64,000 nucleotides of DNA from Viscum album (lineage: Eukaryota > Streptophyta > Magnoliopsida > Santalales > Viscaceae), in assembly GCA_963277665.1 (NCBI GenBank), contig OY728153.1, positions 268,744,250 through 268,808,249 of the forward strand, in the 5' to 3' direction. The position numbers were made by a program, and so were the translations under genes. Under the pieces are notes generated by a model. That model was given only the letters and a program-made list of their open reading frames with translations, was not told the origin of the DNA and searched no databases. Shown one piece after another: positions 23,214-37,199 of the stretch (the stretch's first letter is position 1; each line of letters begins with the position of its first letter).

Positions 23214-25589
23214 AGTTTACTAACCATTTGGATACAAGGATATGAAATCCATAGTGTCATCCCTAAGGACATGTCTTAGGACAAGTCTATGAATGAATCA
23301 AATTATAGTAAAATTTCCAAAATTTTGGTAAAGTATACAAAAATAATTTCCATGAAATTAAATCCCCATCTAGATACTATAAGTGTATTTGGATCTAAAA
23401 TATATGTAACAAGTGGTAAAACCTCCAAGAAACACTGTATTGAGCTAAACTCGATTAGAAATCAGTCTATGAAAACAAACCATATTATACTCCTTGTTTA
23501 ACACTCCTAGATATTATGATTTGAATATTCACCAACTCTTTATAAACAATCATGAATGATTTAAATAGATTATGAATATGAAAATCATAGGATAAAACTA
23601 ATGTGACATAGATTAAAAAGAGGGTGTCCTGATTTGGGCATCCTGCAAGTGATTTTAAAGATTATTTTGTTTCCCACTATGATTAGTGTTTCTCACTCTA
23701 TGAATTTTTGTTTTAGTCAATGGAGAGAAGTAGTAGGAATTGGGTTAACATCAAATATGATATAAATTTTTTTGATGAACAGCCATATAAGATGACGACT
23801 ACATTAAATTATGTTGTTATTATTCTTAATAATTTATAATGGAACATGAGTAACAACGTGCACCATAACACTCTCTATGAATCACCGAATATGATAATGA
23901 TAGATTTTGATGAGATTTTGGGTACTTGAGAGAATATAGTAAAGAATATCCAGTTTCTTAAATGTCAATAATGTGGCAAGAAACACCCAAGTGGGTGTCA
24001 TAGAAGAAAGAGAATATGTATTAATGATGTAAAAGAATAACACAAGGCAAGTAACTGTAAAAGTATAATGAAATTTTTAGTTAATGTAATGGATGGGAAT
24101 AATGGTATCCCTAATCTATCATATAATTTTTAATCATTTAATTGTTGACTGTATGGGAATTATGAAAATATATGTCTTAAGGGGAAATCTCATGAATAAA
24201 ATTAATAATGTTGTATGAGTAATGGTTATGTTAAAGAACAATAAGACACTATAAATGACATATGAAATGAAATAGGTATTTATAAATAAGATGATGAAGA
24301 ATATTTAATGGTTTTGGAAGGAAGTGGTATTATTGAAGTATTTACATATTGTAAATAAATTATTATTTTATAGAGATTATTAAATATATAATTATTGTTA
24401 AGTATCATTTTTTAATTAAGGATTTTCAATAATATTTTAAATTTTGTTGATAGAATATAAATTTGATTTATTAGAAAGGTAAGATTTTGTTAAAGGGAGG
24501 ATAATTCTTAATAGATCCATAAGGTTGAGAAAATGGTATTTATTTTGTATAAAAAGATTATTGATATGGATAAAAAAATTGGATAGTATTGATGAACTCA
24601 TAATTGATAAATCATTTGTTTAAAAAGTGGTTTATGTTATCATTGATGGTTTTTATTGGATTATTGGATCTATGGAATATGTTCAATAATCAATAGATTT
24701 ATTCAACAAATGAGGAATCCATAATGTTTTAATTGAGGTTCAATGGTAATTCTGGTTTCCAAAGAATATATGATTATGGTATTCACATGTTTGATATTTA
24801 AAAATTAATAACTATTTCATGGAGTTTAGAGGATCAATGATAAGTTCATTTGGGAAATTTAATGACCTTCTCTCTATAGTGTTATATTTTAATCTTCTTA
24901 AATGGTCATAATGATTATAATTTATGAACGGTTTAAGATGAAATTTGGATGAGAATTCAAAGATTAATGAATTATTTCACCATATGAATATTTATACCTA
25001 TCATGTGCAAGCCATTTGGTGGTGATAACTAAAGATAGATGTAATTATTTATCATTCTTTTTACAGATCTTATGATCTGTTAGTGCTTCATGCATAAAAA
25101 ACTAACTTCATTTCATGGAGTAAGTGTTGAAGTATAAATTAATCAAGGAACAACCAAAGGGTGATATTGTGCATATAAAATGGAATGTAGTAAACTACAT
25201 ATATCTTCTACTGAAAATTATTTAACTTTTTGAAAGGAATCTTGAAAAATCAAATTATCCCTTAAATTATCAAAGATTTATGGATTTGGGCATATTAACA
25301 TTCTATGGATCTCCCACTATCTATTGATCAATGTTCTCTATCACTCTTCATCCTTATTTGGGTGTTATTTTTCTCTTCAATGTATATTTTATCACTTCCC
25401 ACATATGTTATCCTATTTAGAAACCTAGTATATTTTATTTTAGATTACCTTAGAACATAAATTTCTATTTTCCAATATGATATGTTATTAAACCTTCTTA
25501 TGATGTGGGTTTCTATGAATGAATTTTAAAATTTTACTCCTTTTAGGATCAAGAGGGATTTCTAGGGTGAAATTCATTTCAAGGGGTGT
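23214..25589 (+). pseudogene. gag: Interior of the old element with a gag zinc-knuckle relic
   Basis: Around 23960-24050 the plus-strand translation shows KCQ, a stop, then CGKKHPSGC, and later a basic segment ending KASNC. This matches the double zinc-knuckle pattern of Ty3/gypsy gags (CxxCGKRHxGxC followed by CxxCGxxGH). The rest of the interior has only scattered open pieces, such as 70 codons at 23289-23501, that I cannot assign. At about 2.4 kb the interior is too short for a pol gene. The end near 25545-25585 is purine-rich (AGGATCAAGAGGGATT, then AAGGGG), as expected for a polypurine tract before the 3' LTR. Confidence 0.6.
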
Positions 25590-28500
25590 ATAAATAAACA
25601 CCCCAATATTTTGTGAAATATTTTTTTCAAATTATTTCAATATTTTTTATATTTTTTATTACATAAAAAATTGAATTTAACTTGTTTTAAATGAAATCAT
25701 TATGTTTTTATATTTTTACATGAAACACTAATTTTTCTGTTTGTTACAGACAACATCGGGCTTAGTTTTCATTACACACAACACAAATTTTAAACAAAAC
25801 ATGGAATACTATTAAAATATTGGTTGTTAATATACTAGTTTTCAATTATCAATTGGATTAGAGGATATGAATATAATTAAATGAATTAATAAAATATTTT
25901 TTAAACATGTATATATAATAAATTATTTAGGGATCAAGTAATTAAGAATGAAAATGAAATCCATTTGAATAAAAAGGAAATATTTTCAGAAAAATAATTT
26001 TTTTACAAATCCACAATTTTGTTTTACAATAATAAATTAACAAAATAAATTTTTAAGTTATTTTAATGAAATTTATATATTATATATTCAATGAAATGGT
26101 AAAAATTTATATTATGTGTTTTCTAGAAAATATATAAGAATAATTCTTATTTTACACCTGAAATATTATTTTTTAAAAGGAAGTTTTTTATCACCTAAGG
26201 AGTACATATTTTAAAATTAATTTATTCCAATTTTATAATAGTTTATTTGAAAAGAAAAAAAATAATTTTTTAAATCATAAAATGAAAATTATGTTAGGGA
26301 TATTTTTTGGATTTTTCTGAAATATTTCATTTTTTCATGAATATTGATAAATAAAATAATTTAATTGAAAAATACCTTTTTGTTTAATTTATTAATAATG
26401 TTAAATTTATATTTTAACTATTTTAATAGTTAAAATAGTTATTTTATAAATCCATCAGTCCAATTTAGTTCATTTTAATCAATTTCATATTTCAATTTGA
26501 TATAAAAACTTTTCAAACTTTTGAACATTTTCTCTTTTAAAAATTATTTTCTCATCCCATCTATGGGATTAATTTTAAATTAAATTTTGAATATTATGTT
26601 AATATAATATGGAAAACTATATTAAATATTTTTAATGAGGATAATTTATATTAACTAAAAATTTCAACTTAATTTTTGACCAAAATTAATAGTGAATAAA
26701 ATAAAAATTAATTACTACAGTTAAGGTAAAATTTATTTTACTTGGGGGGTTAAACTAAAAAGATATGGCTAAAAATGACCTATAACTTATCTAAAAACAA
26801 TTTTATGTAATTATTTCAACAATTAATCTATATGGTTTGATAATATACCATTTTTACCCTTATGAAAAATGAAAAATGTGGAAGAACTCAATTCAATTCA
26901 AAAACATCAAGTGTGTCCTCTCCCCCACTTAAAAAAGGACACCCCTCTTCTCTCTTCTTAGAACCTTAAAACCCTTTTTTAGGACAAAACCTACCAAAGA
27001 CACTACCAAAATTATCTCCCCTCATCATAGAGGGGTTATTTTGGGCATAAATCCATCCTTTGAAGGTTTTAGTGCAAACCTAAGGAGGATATATCAAGAA
27101 GATGAGACATTCATCAACAAGAACTTTTATTTTATTTCTTCCTCCACCTCATTAAATTAATATTATATCATGATTATATAAAATAATTATAATAATTCGT
27201 ATAATTATATGTTATAATGTTATCTTAATGACCAGAAACCATTTCTACTTCTATCAAATGGATTACAAAATCATCATTTGTGTGTACGACAGACTATTTC
27301 ATCGCGAATAGATGTCATCGGTTTTTCCCTTACCACCTCTCATAATTGAATATAATGATATATTTATTATTTATATTTATTATTTATTATTTTATTATGA
27401 ATCTATAATTATTATATCAAACATATGTTCGTGATTTTTAATTTTGGAGAATATTATAACATAGCTTGTGTGTAAGGCGGATTACCACCTCAGGAAGCGA
27501 TGTAATTCATTCATGCTTTACATAGAGGGTAATAAGGACTTGTTAAATAAAAATATATATATATGAAATAAAAATTATTATTTAATGATAAAAAAAATTT
27601 CCTTTGTTTATATTGATCTAACAAGTAAATTGAAATAGATTTTATGTGTTCGTATAGTCTGCCTTATCCATGAATGGTGTATTTCATTTTCTATCTCATT
27701 ATTTTATGGATTAATATAAATACATATAGAATTAATATATATTATATATATCATGGTTATCATTATAGATATTATTTAATAATAATAAATTTAATAGTAA
27801 AAAATATATAACAGATCCATATTTATATGAAAAACAAAGCGATTATTACCTAAAATGTAACTTTAACATGGAATTGTTAATAGATGGGTAATAAAAAGTC
27901 ATGAAAATTAATATATGGTATGATATATGTAAAATTTGTTATATTATATATATGTAAAATAAACATAAATTTATTATTCATGAGGTTTTAAAATGTTTTA
28001 CGGAAGTCAGGACTTAAGGTAAGGGATTTCCAGCACAGTTTTCACTTTTGTGAGACACATGAAAAATTCACCAAATATTTATTTTATGTGGAAAATGTAC
28101 GGAACATGAATATATTTTATTTTTATTATACTTAAAATTATGTTTATTTAAATACCCATTTTAGTATCCCTATTTAATGGTGTTTATGGATAAAATGTTA
28201 ACAAATCAATAAGGTATTTTTTTCCTTCAATGTTCCTTCCTTGAGACATAAGTTATGTTATGCACCTATCCCCTTCTATGAGGGGTATATAATACCTATT
28301 TTTCATGTTATATCATGAATATAATTAGTTTAAGGATACTTTATGTTTCATTTAATTATATTAATTCATGGGGGTTAATATTAAAATTTACCAAATTGGT
28401 AAGAGTTTTATTTTACAATCTCATCATATATTAGGATTGTTTATGATTATGATTCCAATGATGAAACATTATGATATATCTCTCAAAAAACTTAGGAAGC

Positions 28501-29955
28501 TTCTTCTACACTGGTTATTTAATTATAATACATGTTTTACCTTCATTTACCTCTCTTCATATATCGAATAGTTCAAAATAATGTTTTTATTAAAAATCAT
28601 TTGTTTAGTTATAAACTTTTTTCCTCCAAAACCATGTTTTCGTAAAATGTTTCAAAAAATGTTTTTTAGAGTGGAAATGATATCATCCTATATAAAAGTA
28701 TTAAATAATTTTTAATGATTCATTTATTATTTATCATTATTTTTTTCAATGATATTGACATCCAAAATATTCTATGCATTTTTTGTTATAAAAATGGATT
28801 TTAAAAGAAAATTTTTTTCCCCATGAAATGGTACAAGTGTACTTTCAAAATTATTTTCCATCAAATATTAAGTCATTTAATGATACTTATTATTTAACAG
28901 GGATAATATTGAGTTATAACATCCTTATTATTTCTATATATAGTTAATTATTATGTTGATGACTGGTTTATGAAACACGTTTATTTTTCATGTGTTATGA
29001 TATAGTTAATTGATGAAATGTTTATGAAACTCGTTTTCTTTACATAAGATATGATGTGATGATATATTCAAGGTTTCTTTGTTTTTTGGAACAAATATTT
29101 ATGGTTTTAATTATGTGATGGGTGGGACATATATCACCCTCCAATGCATTGGGTAAAGCTTAATATCTGATGAGATAGTGATTAGAAACATGTTATTAGA
29201 CTTGATTTACTATGGTAAATTGGTGTTTCCTGATCCACTATGGGAAATTTGTGTCCTGATCTACCATGAAAAACATGTGTGTCTAGATCCACTATGCAAA
29301 ATAGGTGTTTCCTAATCCACTATAGTAAATATGTGTGTCCTAATCCACAATGGGAAACAAGTGTTTCCTAGTCTATAATGGGAAACATGTGATAAGTAAT
29401 GATCCAATATATTTATTGTCCTGATATTCTACCTTAATATATAAATTATTTTTCAATATTTATTATGGTTCCACACATTTATGACATGAGATTAATGTTC
29501 ATGACTGATTTGTAATGATTTCTCACTCTTATGGACCATGTTTTATTAAATGATAATTTATTATTCCAGGACACTTGGTTATGATCCATAAAAGTCTGGG
29601 TATAACCTTTTTATGTTATGTTCGTGATCAAGTACACTTATTCTTATCTTTTGATTTCATAGGATCTCATATTGACATCTCTTATTTTAACCCTTATAGG
29701 GCATCCGAGATCATCCTTTATTATGTTTCCTTCCCTATGATTATGAAATTGGTTTATGTATGGAAACTTTTTGAAGAGTGATAATGGGTAATATATTTAT
29801 GGATATATTAAAGATCACTCATGAATTATAATATTATTCTCCAAGTTTAAAAATTATCTAAACTATTATGGTTCTTATGAATGTTTTTATATAATGTAAT
29901 GATAATTTATCAAAAAATATGTGAAATCCATGTACAAAAATCATAGGTCTCTATA
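25590..29955 (+). repeat. 3' LTR (copy B) of the old long-LTR element
   Basis: It parallels copy A from an opening ACACCCCAATATTTTG to a closing segment near 29940 (GAAATCCATGTACAAAAATC versus GATATCCATGTGGAAAATAC in A). Divergence between A and B is heavy. A 28-29 bp tandem repeat is present at about 29200-29405. Confidence 0.78.
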
Positions 29956-32900
29956 TTTCTATCCATTAAACAGTAATGAGTCTCCCACATATTTTGGTGT
30001 AGGTAATGCATGAACACTCTCTATAGATAATTTGGGATCTCATTATCAGAAGAGGTGAGGGGCCAGAACTTGTTCGGGAGGTCATTTCTATACAAATCTA
30101 TTTGTATATTCTTCTCAGAATCACCTTCATCATATTTATACACATCCACCTAGTCATACCATATAGGTTTATTCTCTGATTCACCTACTAATTGTCGTGA
30201 GGGGATACTAATAGTTGATGGAGAACTATATACAGTTGACCCATATATTTCGAGAGCCTATCTGTACAAAGATGTCTGAATTTTTAGTACCACACTATAT
30301 GGAGGTGTCTAGATAAGTGGGAATTTCCTTGTCAAAGGGAGAAATCAATGATGGGATGTTAACCATGGTGGATGTTAGGAGTAGATTCTGGAGATCCGTA
30401 TCTACATTACCATGAAGAGGACTATCGAGGTAATGATCACCTTATACATTGGTTTAAGAGTCAACAAAACCTTGAGGTGTTGTAGATATGCATTGAACAT
30501 CCACAAGAACACTATCATTTTGAAAACCAGAGATATGATCCACTTTCTGCATCATGGATGGAATAATCCAACCTTAATTTTGAGGTTATTCAGGGATATA
30601 AAACATATCTATTATAGCTACAAAAATATGTTGATAATATTCTATTTTTTGGTAACATGATACAATAGATAATTAGCTTCCAAATCATATGGGTGATCTT
30701 CTATATCATTAGTAATAATATGAGCCTGTATATGGCTGGTTGCAAGAATATGCCAATCAACCGTAGTTAAAGTGGGGGATATGATAATAGTTCAAATATG
30801 GATTCCCTACTAGAATATACTGATGGACCTACGAAATTTAAAAAAGTAAATAAGCCTCCTCTTTTATAGCCTTCTAAGGATGTTGGTGTTGTCGTTCATC
30901 TATGAAAGTGAGGATATGATCCTAGCATTCATGATCTATTTGAGTATGATGTGTATCTGCACTGATTAGAATATGAGAATGTCCTGAGTCTTTTTTTACT
31001 CTCACATGGTGACCCATATACCGAGTGGAGATTTTATCCTAGTCATATGTCATTGCAGTATACCACTGATCTTTTTTGATAGGAATATGGGTCTTCCCCA
31101 AGGCATGTTCCACTCTAACTTGGTGAGCCTCAGTTGGAATAGAGACCTGAGCCTGATCCTATGCCTTTCGAATATGTCACCTATATTTTTTGAAAGTATT
31201 GTAAGCATTCCCTGAGGCATGATCCACTCTCACATGGTGATCCATAATTGGAATAGGGATATGATCTTGTTCCTATGCATCTCCCTTTAATGGAATAAAC
31301 TTACAATCCCCCCCATATGGGTGCCAGAATACGATCTTACTCTGGAGTATCCACTTGTTTGTACTGACCAGAGTGAAGTGATGCCCGGGCTGTTTGGATA
31401 GAAATTTTTTATGTCCTTGTCTATATAACTGTTATGGAATATGTCGGTGCTGTCCTTAATTTGTTCCTAGAATGTAGTGGCACTTTACCAATGTTTGTGT
31501 AGAAATGTATGCCTACAAAATTTTAGTTTCCTATACGTACTAGTAGATACCTTTGATTGAAATGGAGATATAATCCCCCTCAAATCATCCTTGTGCCATT
31601 AGAATATGTTGATGGTCTTCATGATTAGGGTTATGGATATGTTCCTCCCCAATTATTCGTATAAAAATACACATGCATACTTGATATGAGGAGGTAGTAA
31701 GATGAGACTTCCCACTGACTAACATTGGAATATGATCATGGGATTAATCAGTAGATGTGGGGATATTATCCCACTCTAACTTATCCATATCATTATATGT
31801 ATGACAAGACATCATTGGTACCTTTTCTTCAGTATCAAATTTATCAATGTGTTGTTTACTTCCCTCAACAAGAAAATGAGGTCACTAATAGGTTGAATCT
31901 AGTGATAGATATCGATAGAATCCTTCCTTGGTAGCACTTGATCCAAAATGATGTTATATTTGGTGCCTTGATTCACTTTCCTTGGATATGGAATGTGTTT
32001 ATTTTCTCGCATCGGGTATAAGCTTCAAAACAGATTAGTAGTGGCATTAGTACTGCAGGTTTCACTAATACTTTGTCTAAATGAGGTAGAATCATCAACT
32101 TATGCATCTAGAGAAATTTTTATTCATCCACAAGGTTCAATTTTTTACCATGTTGATGATACTCCCAAACCATTTCGGTCACCACAAAAATATAAATGTT
32201 CCTAGAGGGGGAGGTCATTCTACAAACTGCACGGGTTGTAACCATAGCTAATGTTCTAGAACATTCTCCAGATGAATAAATGATCTCATGTCGGGTTGTT
32301 GTTTATGAGATAAGTATCTAGTCAAAAAAGATAACAACGAACAAGTTCATTGATAATTTCATCATCCCATGTATCATACAAGCTTAACCAGATATGTATA
32401 TATAACTCATGTTTCCTTTTATATTCCTAGTTTGGCCATTTTTTCTCATGTGGATTTCTCATAGGGATAATGGGAATATTTATTTAGAACCCTAGTTCCA
32501 TGGTATTCCATATAGGGAATAACATTTTTATTTTTTAGGAGATGAAAACAAAATGGCCCGATGAATGGTCTAATAATAATTTTTTTATTTGAGAGTTTCA
32601 CATCGGGTTCACCATTTTTGTTTCTGATGTATGTTTTTTGGGATATAAAATTTATTTTGGTGGTTGAATGTATTGAAAAATTCTTCGCCTCTGGTTTACC
32701 ATTTCGATCATTCATAGAAACTCCCAATGGTTCCCACATTCATAACTAGGTACAGACCAACATTCCAAAGGTAGGATCTCATTTGGGGTTTCAGACCCAA
32801 TGAGACTTAGGAAATCACATTGATTGAAAGGATGGGAGGTCTATCTCATCAAACACTTTTTTGTGAATAATTAATTACTTTGGAACTCTCTTATAGATTA

Positions 32901-34751
32901 AATATATGTTCATTAATCTCTTACTAATCCTGATATGGAATGGGTTACCTTAACAAAATGACCAAGTGTTTAATCCTTTTTTATATAAAGGGGTGCTCCA
33001 TTTATGAGCCAATATGTATGTACCTAATTTTTTTATCCATTTCTCATCATTTAATATAAATGATTAGAAAATGTTATTTTGTATTCATATAACTAGTCAC
33101 TCTATATTTTTCGTCCATATTGGGAGGTGATTTATATCTCAGGGGTGGGATTGAACATTTATGAGGTTTTCTACATAACCTATTTTTGATGGAAATCAAA
33201 ACCCCATAGTTCATTTAGGTATGTAGTTGAACATCATGTTGGAAGGAAATATATGAAGAAAATTATGAAATAGGTGTTGAGATAAACCATTATAAATACA
33301 TCCTACATATCCTATTTATAATATGACTTGGTGTCATGATAGTTCAATCTTTCCTTCGGGACATTCCCCAAGGTGGATTCCTTTGTATGGGGCCAGTCAT
33401 ATCATGCAACTAAGTGGGGATTACACATTGATGTTTCCCAAACTAGTGGAACATTAATGATTAAAATGATATTCTCATTGAAAATCCCTAATCACACATG
33501 ATCCATGGTTAGTGTGAGAAACAATGGATTGAAAGTGATCAGTCTCATCACATGTGAACTCTATATTTATACACTGGGGTAGCCCTGGTGTTCAATATAG
33601 AGTTAGGGCCTTAGAATGGTATCATGTGTATTATAATTATTGAAGTAATTTGAATCTTCAAAGTTAATTTGATTTATCATTCTATTGATATTTGAGGAAT
33701 AAAGATGAACCAATATAAGAAATTGGGTTCAATGGGTTAGAGTGTCTGAGACATGGATATATTTACCTGAAGTGGATTCCCATTGGAGCTGAGGAATTAG
33801 GAAGGTGACCAATGTATCCTATTTTAATAGGAATCATATTTATCATAGCTCAGTTAGTGATATGCCCAAATATGTCTGCTCAAAAAATCCATCACATTAT
33901 GATATTTCTTCAGGAAAATATCCCATTATCTACCGGACATGTCTATGGTGTCTGTCTAACAAGATTGAGGTTGTCTGGACATGTCCTAGATGCCTAAAAT
34001 ATATGCTCAATGATAATCACAAGATCTAATTGACTTTTCAAGAGGATGTCTCATGATCTCTATAGTATGTACGGAAGACATATCATGATCAATGCAAGCT
34101 TGTCTGGATAATGTTTCATGATAAATGCCTACAAGTACACCGATGATGTGTGACCAAGGATGACATTCCAAGAGGTTGTCGCATTATATAGATGGAATTT
34201 CAATAGGGATTATCATTACTTGGGTGACATGTCCCATTTCTCCACATGACTTGGGCGACATGTTTGGAGGACTTTGAAAGACTTTGTTGACATTTCATGG
34301 TGGTACTTCCTGATCCAGATGGATTATGTGAAGTGCATGATACCTTCTAATAAAGTTTAGTGTATCATTATTCACAAAAGTCTTACATCCTTTTCTATTA
34401 ATTATGGAATATGTGCTATATGGTTTCTCATGAATTTTCTTTTTTTTAGGTTCCATGTGTCTCAGTCAACATGTGGAAACTCCTTTGAAAAATCTATTTG
34501 TCCAACCAGAATTCCTTCACGTGATCTATAGTCAGATCATGTGAATCTCATATTCATTACACATGATCTTTTAATTCATTCCCTGTATTTTACCTGGTGG
34601 AAGGTACTTATGATCACATGACTTTTCTCTTTCAGAATTTTTCTCTTATATATTCCTGAGAGTGTAGTCATTGTCATATTTAGTAGCTTTCCAGTGTGGT
34701 AGTCCTCTTTTTTTAGTTGAGGGGAGGGATTTATTAGCCTTTCCACTGTTA
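29956..34751. other. Unclassified eroded repeat DNA
   Basis: This 4.8 kb has no long open frame and no recognised domain on either strand. The largest open piece is 97 codons (minus, 32739-32446) with no family resemblance I can name. It contains a degenerate tandem repeat at 30960-31290 and many scattered CATGATC/ACATGTC-like words at 33850-34320. The GC-rich element inserted at its right edge, with TTATA at 34752-34756 as the left target duplicate. The texture of 47173-48300 on the far side is the same, so both sides were probably one repeat. Confidence 0.5.
30960..31290. repeat. Degenerate tandem repeat of about 105-110 bp, three units
   Basis: Three imperfect units share the words CTCACATGGTGA (or CTAACTTGGTGA) and CATGATCCACTCT (or CATGTTCCACTCT), followed by a TGGAATAG-type segment and GATCCTATGC. 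No coding sense was found. Confidence 0.6.
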
Positions 34752-36014
34752 TTATATGTCATGACCTGACCCTACCCGGGCTCGAGCCGCAACTACCCCA
34801 AGCCCGCCTCCATAGGCCAGGGGCAGGCGACTAGCGCCGAAGGCATAACAACTCGAGGAGGCCTTTGCCTAAGTACCTGTACACACACACACGCGCGCAA
34901 CACACTCAATGCAATAGGGCAGAGTAAAAGAAAAGACAAGTAAAGAAAAGGGAAACTGCTATATATAAACCACAAAGTGCATCGACCTGTAAACAGTACA
35001 AGTAAAGTGCTGAAAAGAAAAAAGGGGAAAACCAAGCGCCCAACCAGAAAAGGTGCCACAACCCGGCAACATGTAAAAAAAAGAAGTAGCTGATGGGTCT
35101 CCCACCTAAAACCCATCCATGACCACCGCACGCGGTCCAAGATCCCGAACTCCTGCGCTCCACCGAAGTCACGACCAACGTGTCCGTCGTCTGCAAGGGC
35201 ACACCAAGTGCGGGAAAATCCCAAGCAGGGGTGAATATAAAAATACTCAGTAGGATACCCTGAAGGCTCGAGGGAGAAACAAAGGAGGTACCGAAGGGTG
35301 AGCAGTAGAGCGAACATGGTAAAGTAAAGGAGTACAACTGAAAGGTAGTAAGGAGTACAGTAAAGAGTCCAGCTCAACCCAACAAGAGGAAAGAAGGTAG
35401 ACTCGTCCAAATTCAAGGAGATGGAAATGATGAGAAGATGAACTTCCCGTCGAGTCTTCACTACCTATAGTAGGAGAGTAGACTTGTCCAACCATGAGAA
35501 GATAGACACAAAAATCACGTGGCATACCCCGCGCGTCTTTGCCTCTCCTAGAAGGAGAGTAACCAAACCCAAGAAGTGGGTACTAGAAAATGGTATATAC
35601 AAGTCCATATGCTCAACAAGAATCCCGAACAAGGTGGTGAGGGGATCTCCATCCCATAGCTCAGCCCAAGATAAAGTAGCCAACAATTCCAGAAGAAAAC
35701 TCCATCGATGCCCAGCATCCCACATGTCTGCCCCGAACTGCAATCCAAGGGGCTCAATCACCACACCTCGACACTATCTGCTTTGGGCGGCACTGACTCG
35801 CTCGCACAGTTTTAGGTCGTGTCACAAGGACGCGTCTCAGTGGGGGAAAATCTCCTCGTACATGAGATTTCTAGGGGAACGTCAAACCACAACTCTTCAC
35901 TGCCCCGCAGTCGAGAGGTCTCGAAGTCGACAGGCGACCCCCTGCCTAGCCCTACTGGAGGGTCCATGGAAGTCAAAAGGTTCCCACTACAGGGAGACTC
36001 GGAACGGCGACGGG

Positions 36015-36210
36015 ACAACTGCCCAACCCAACTAGAGGTAACCCAGCATCGGGGACCACTGCCCAGCCCACCTGGACGTTAGCCCGGCATTAGGGACCAC
36101 TGCCCAGCCCCACTGGAGGTAAGCCCAGCATCGGGGACCCCTGCCCAGCCCCGCTGGAGGTATGCCCGGCATCGGGGACCACTGCCCAGCCCAGCTGGAG
36201 GTAAACTCGG
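36015..36210. repeat. 41-bp tandem repeat in the left LTR
   Basis: About five units resemble ACTGCCCAGCCCCACTGGAG followed by GTAAGCCCGGCATCGGGGAC. The right LTR has about four units at 43672-43830. Copy number and unit sequence differ slightly between LTRs. Confidence 0.88.
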
Positions 36211-36306
36211 AACTACTCTGGCCATCCCTGCTGGATGATACTTCTCGGTGAACACCGCTGTACTGGCCATCCCTGCCGGATGGTAACCCACTGGCGAGCC
36301 CTGCTC

Positions 36307-36435
36307 GAAACAACCTCAGCCCTGCTGGAAACAACCTCAGCCCGGCTAGAAACAACCTCAGCCCTACTGGAACAACCTCAGCCCTGCTGGAAACAACCTC
36401 AACCCTGCTGGAACAACCTCAGCCCTACTGGAACA
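36307..36435. repeat. 21-bp tandem repeat in the left LTR
   Basis: Six to seven units of AACAACCTCAGCCCTGCTGGA or shorter variants are present. The counterpart in the right LTR lies at 43926-44056. In plus translation it yields a false LLETTSA peptide repeat. Confidence 0.88.
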
Positions 36436-37199
36436 ACCTCCTGGGTAGAGGATCGGTGCCCGCGTAATGTGTTGGTCACACCGAATCCACAAGAACTCTA
36501 CCAGGGAACAAGGGGTGAATGTAGATACTCCCCAGCCTCACAAGGCAATCCCGCTCCAATCCGCTGAGTCACTATCGAAGCGCACCGAGACCTCTCATCC
36601 CAGAGAGTGGGGGAAAAACCCACACTACACGAACACCCGTAGTCGCAGATGGTGCTGCAGACCGGTGAAAGGGCATAGTACTGAAACCCATCACAGCTTA
36701 AGAAATAGAGGAAACAAACCATCTCTGTCGGCCAAACCAACGAGAACAAGACCAGGGGGAGACCACTCAACCCTGCTGGTCAGACAAAAGAGCACTAGGC
36801 CAGGGGAAACTCCACCCTGATGGTCAAACAAATGAGCGCATAGGGACCCACTACGTTGCAAGAGGTCAAAAGTACATAAAGTAGATCACGGCACGCACGT
36901 GGGGCCCACACGACATGTGGCCCCAAGTCAACGCCAACTGAGCACACAAACATCCTCAGGTACAAGCAACCACACGTACCTCCAAGTGCTCCCATATAAT
37001 CCCAGAGTATACCTTGTTCTAGCCCAAAGGCTATCGTGCACATGGCACCCAGCGTCAACGCGAAGGCGTGACGTAATAACTCCACTTCGAAGGCCCAGAC
37101 ACAGCCAACCACAACATGTGAACCAATTACATCCCTCTCCCAAGAGTGCGCGATCACACGCCAAGGGTCCGCTACAAACAAAGTAGGGTGAACCACCAT

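Larger units (their letters stand above)
18783..29955 (+). mobile_element. Old Ty3/gypsy-like element with long LTRs and a gag relic only
   Basis: Two direct repeats of about 4.4 kb (18783-23194 and about 25590-29955) flank a 2.4-kb interior. The interior opens with a decayed tRNA-iMet primer-binding site (23198-23213) in plus orientation and contains a zinc-knuckle relic of gag type. No RT, integrase or RNase H motif was found. The LTRs align along their whole length but with many substitutions and indels, so the element is ancient. End positions are good to about ten bases; no target duplication was identified. The solo LTR at 53143-57780 belongs to the same family. Confidence 0.75.

Noticed and set aside
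34793..35461. 222-codon minus-strand open frame
   Set aside because: It lies in the GC-rich LTR, overlaps other frames of similar length and has no family pattern. The same LTR region at 41827-42282 gives a shorter, drifted version, as expected for non-coding DNA.
35484..36035. 183-codon plus-strand open frame
   Set aside because: It is antisense to the element within the LTR, contains no motif, and the partner LTR does not preserve it.
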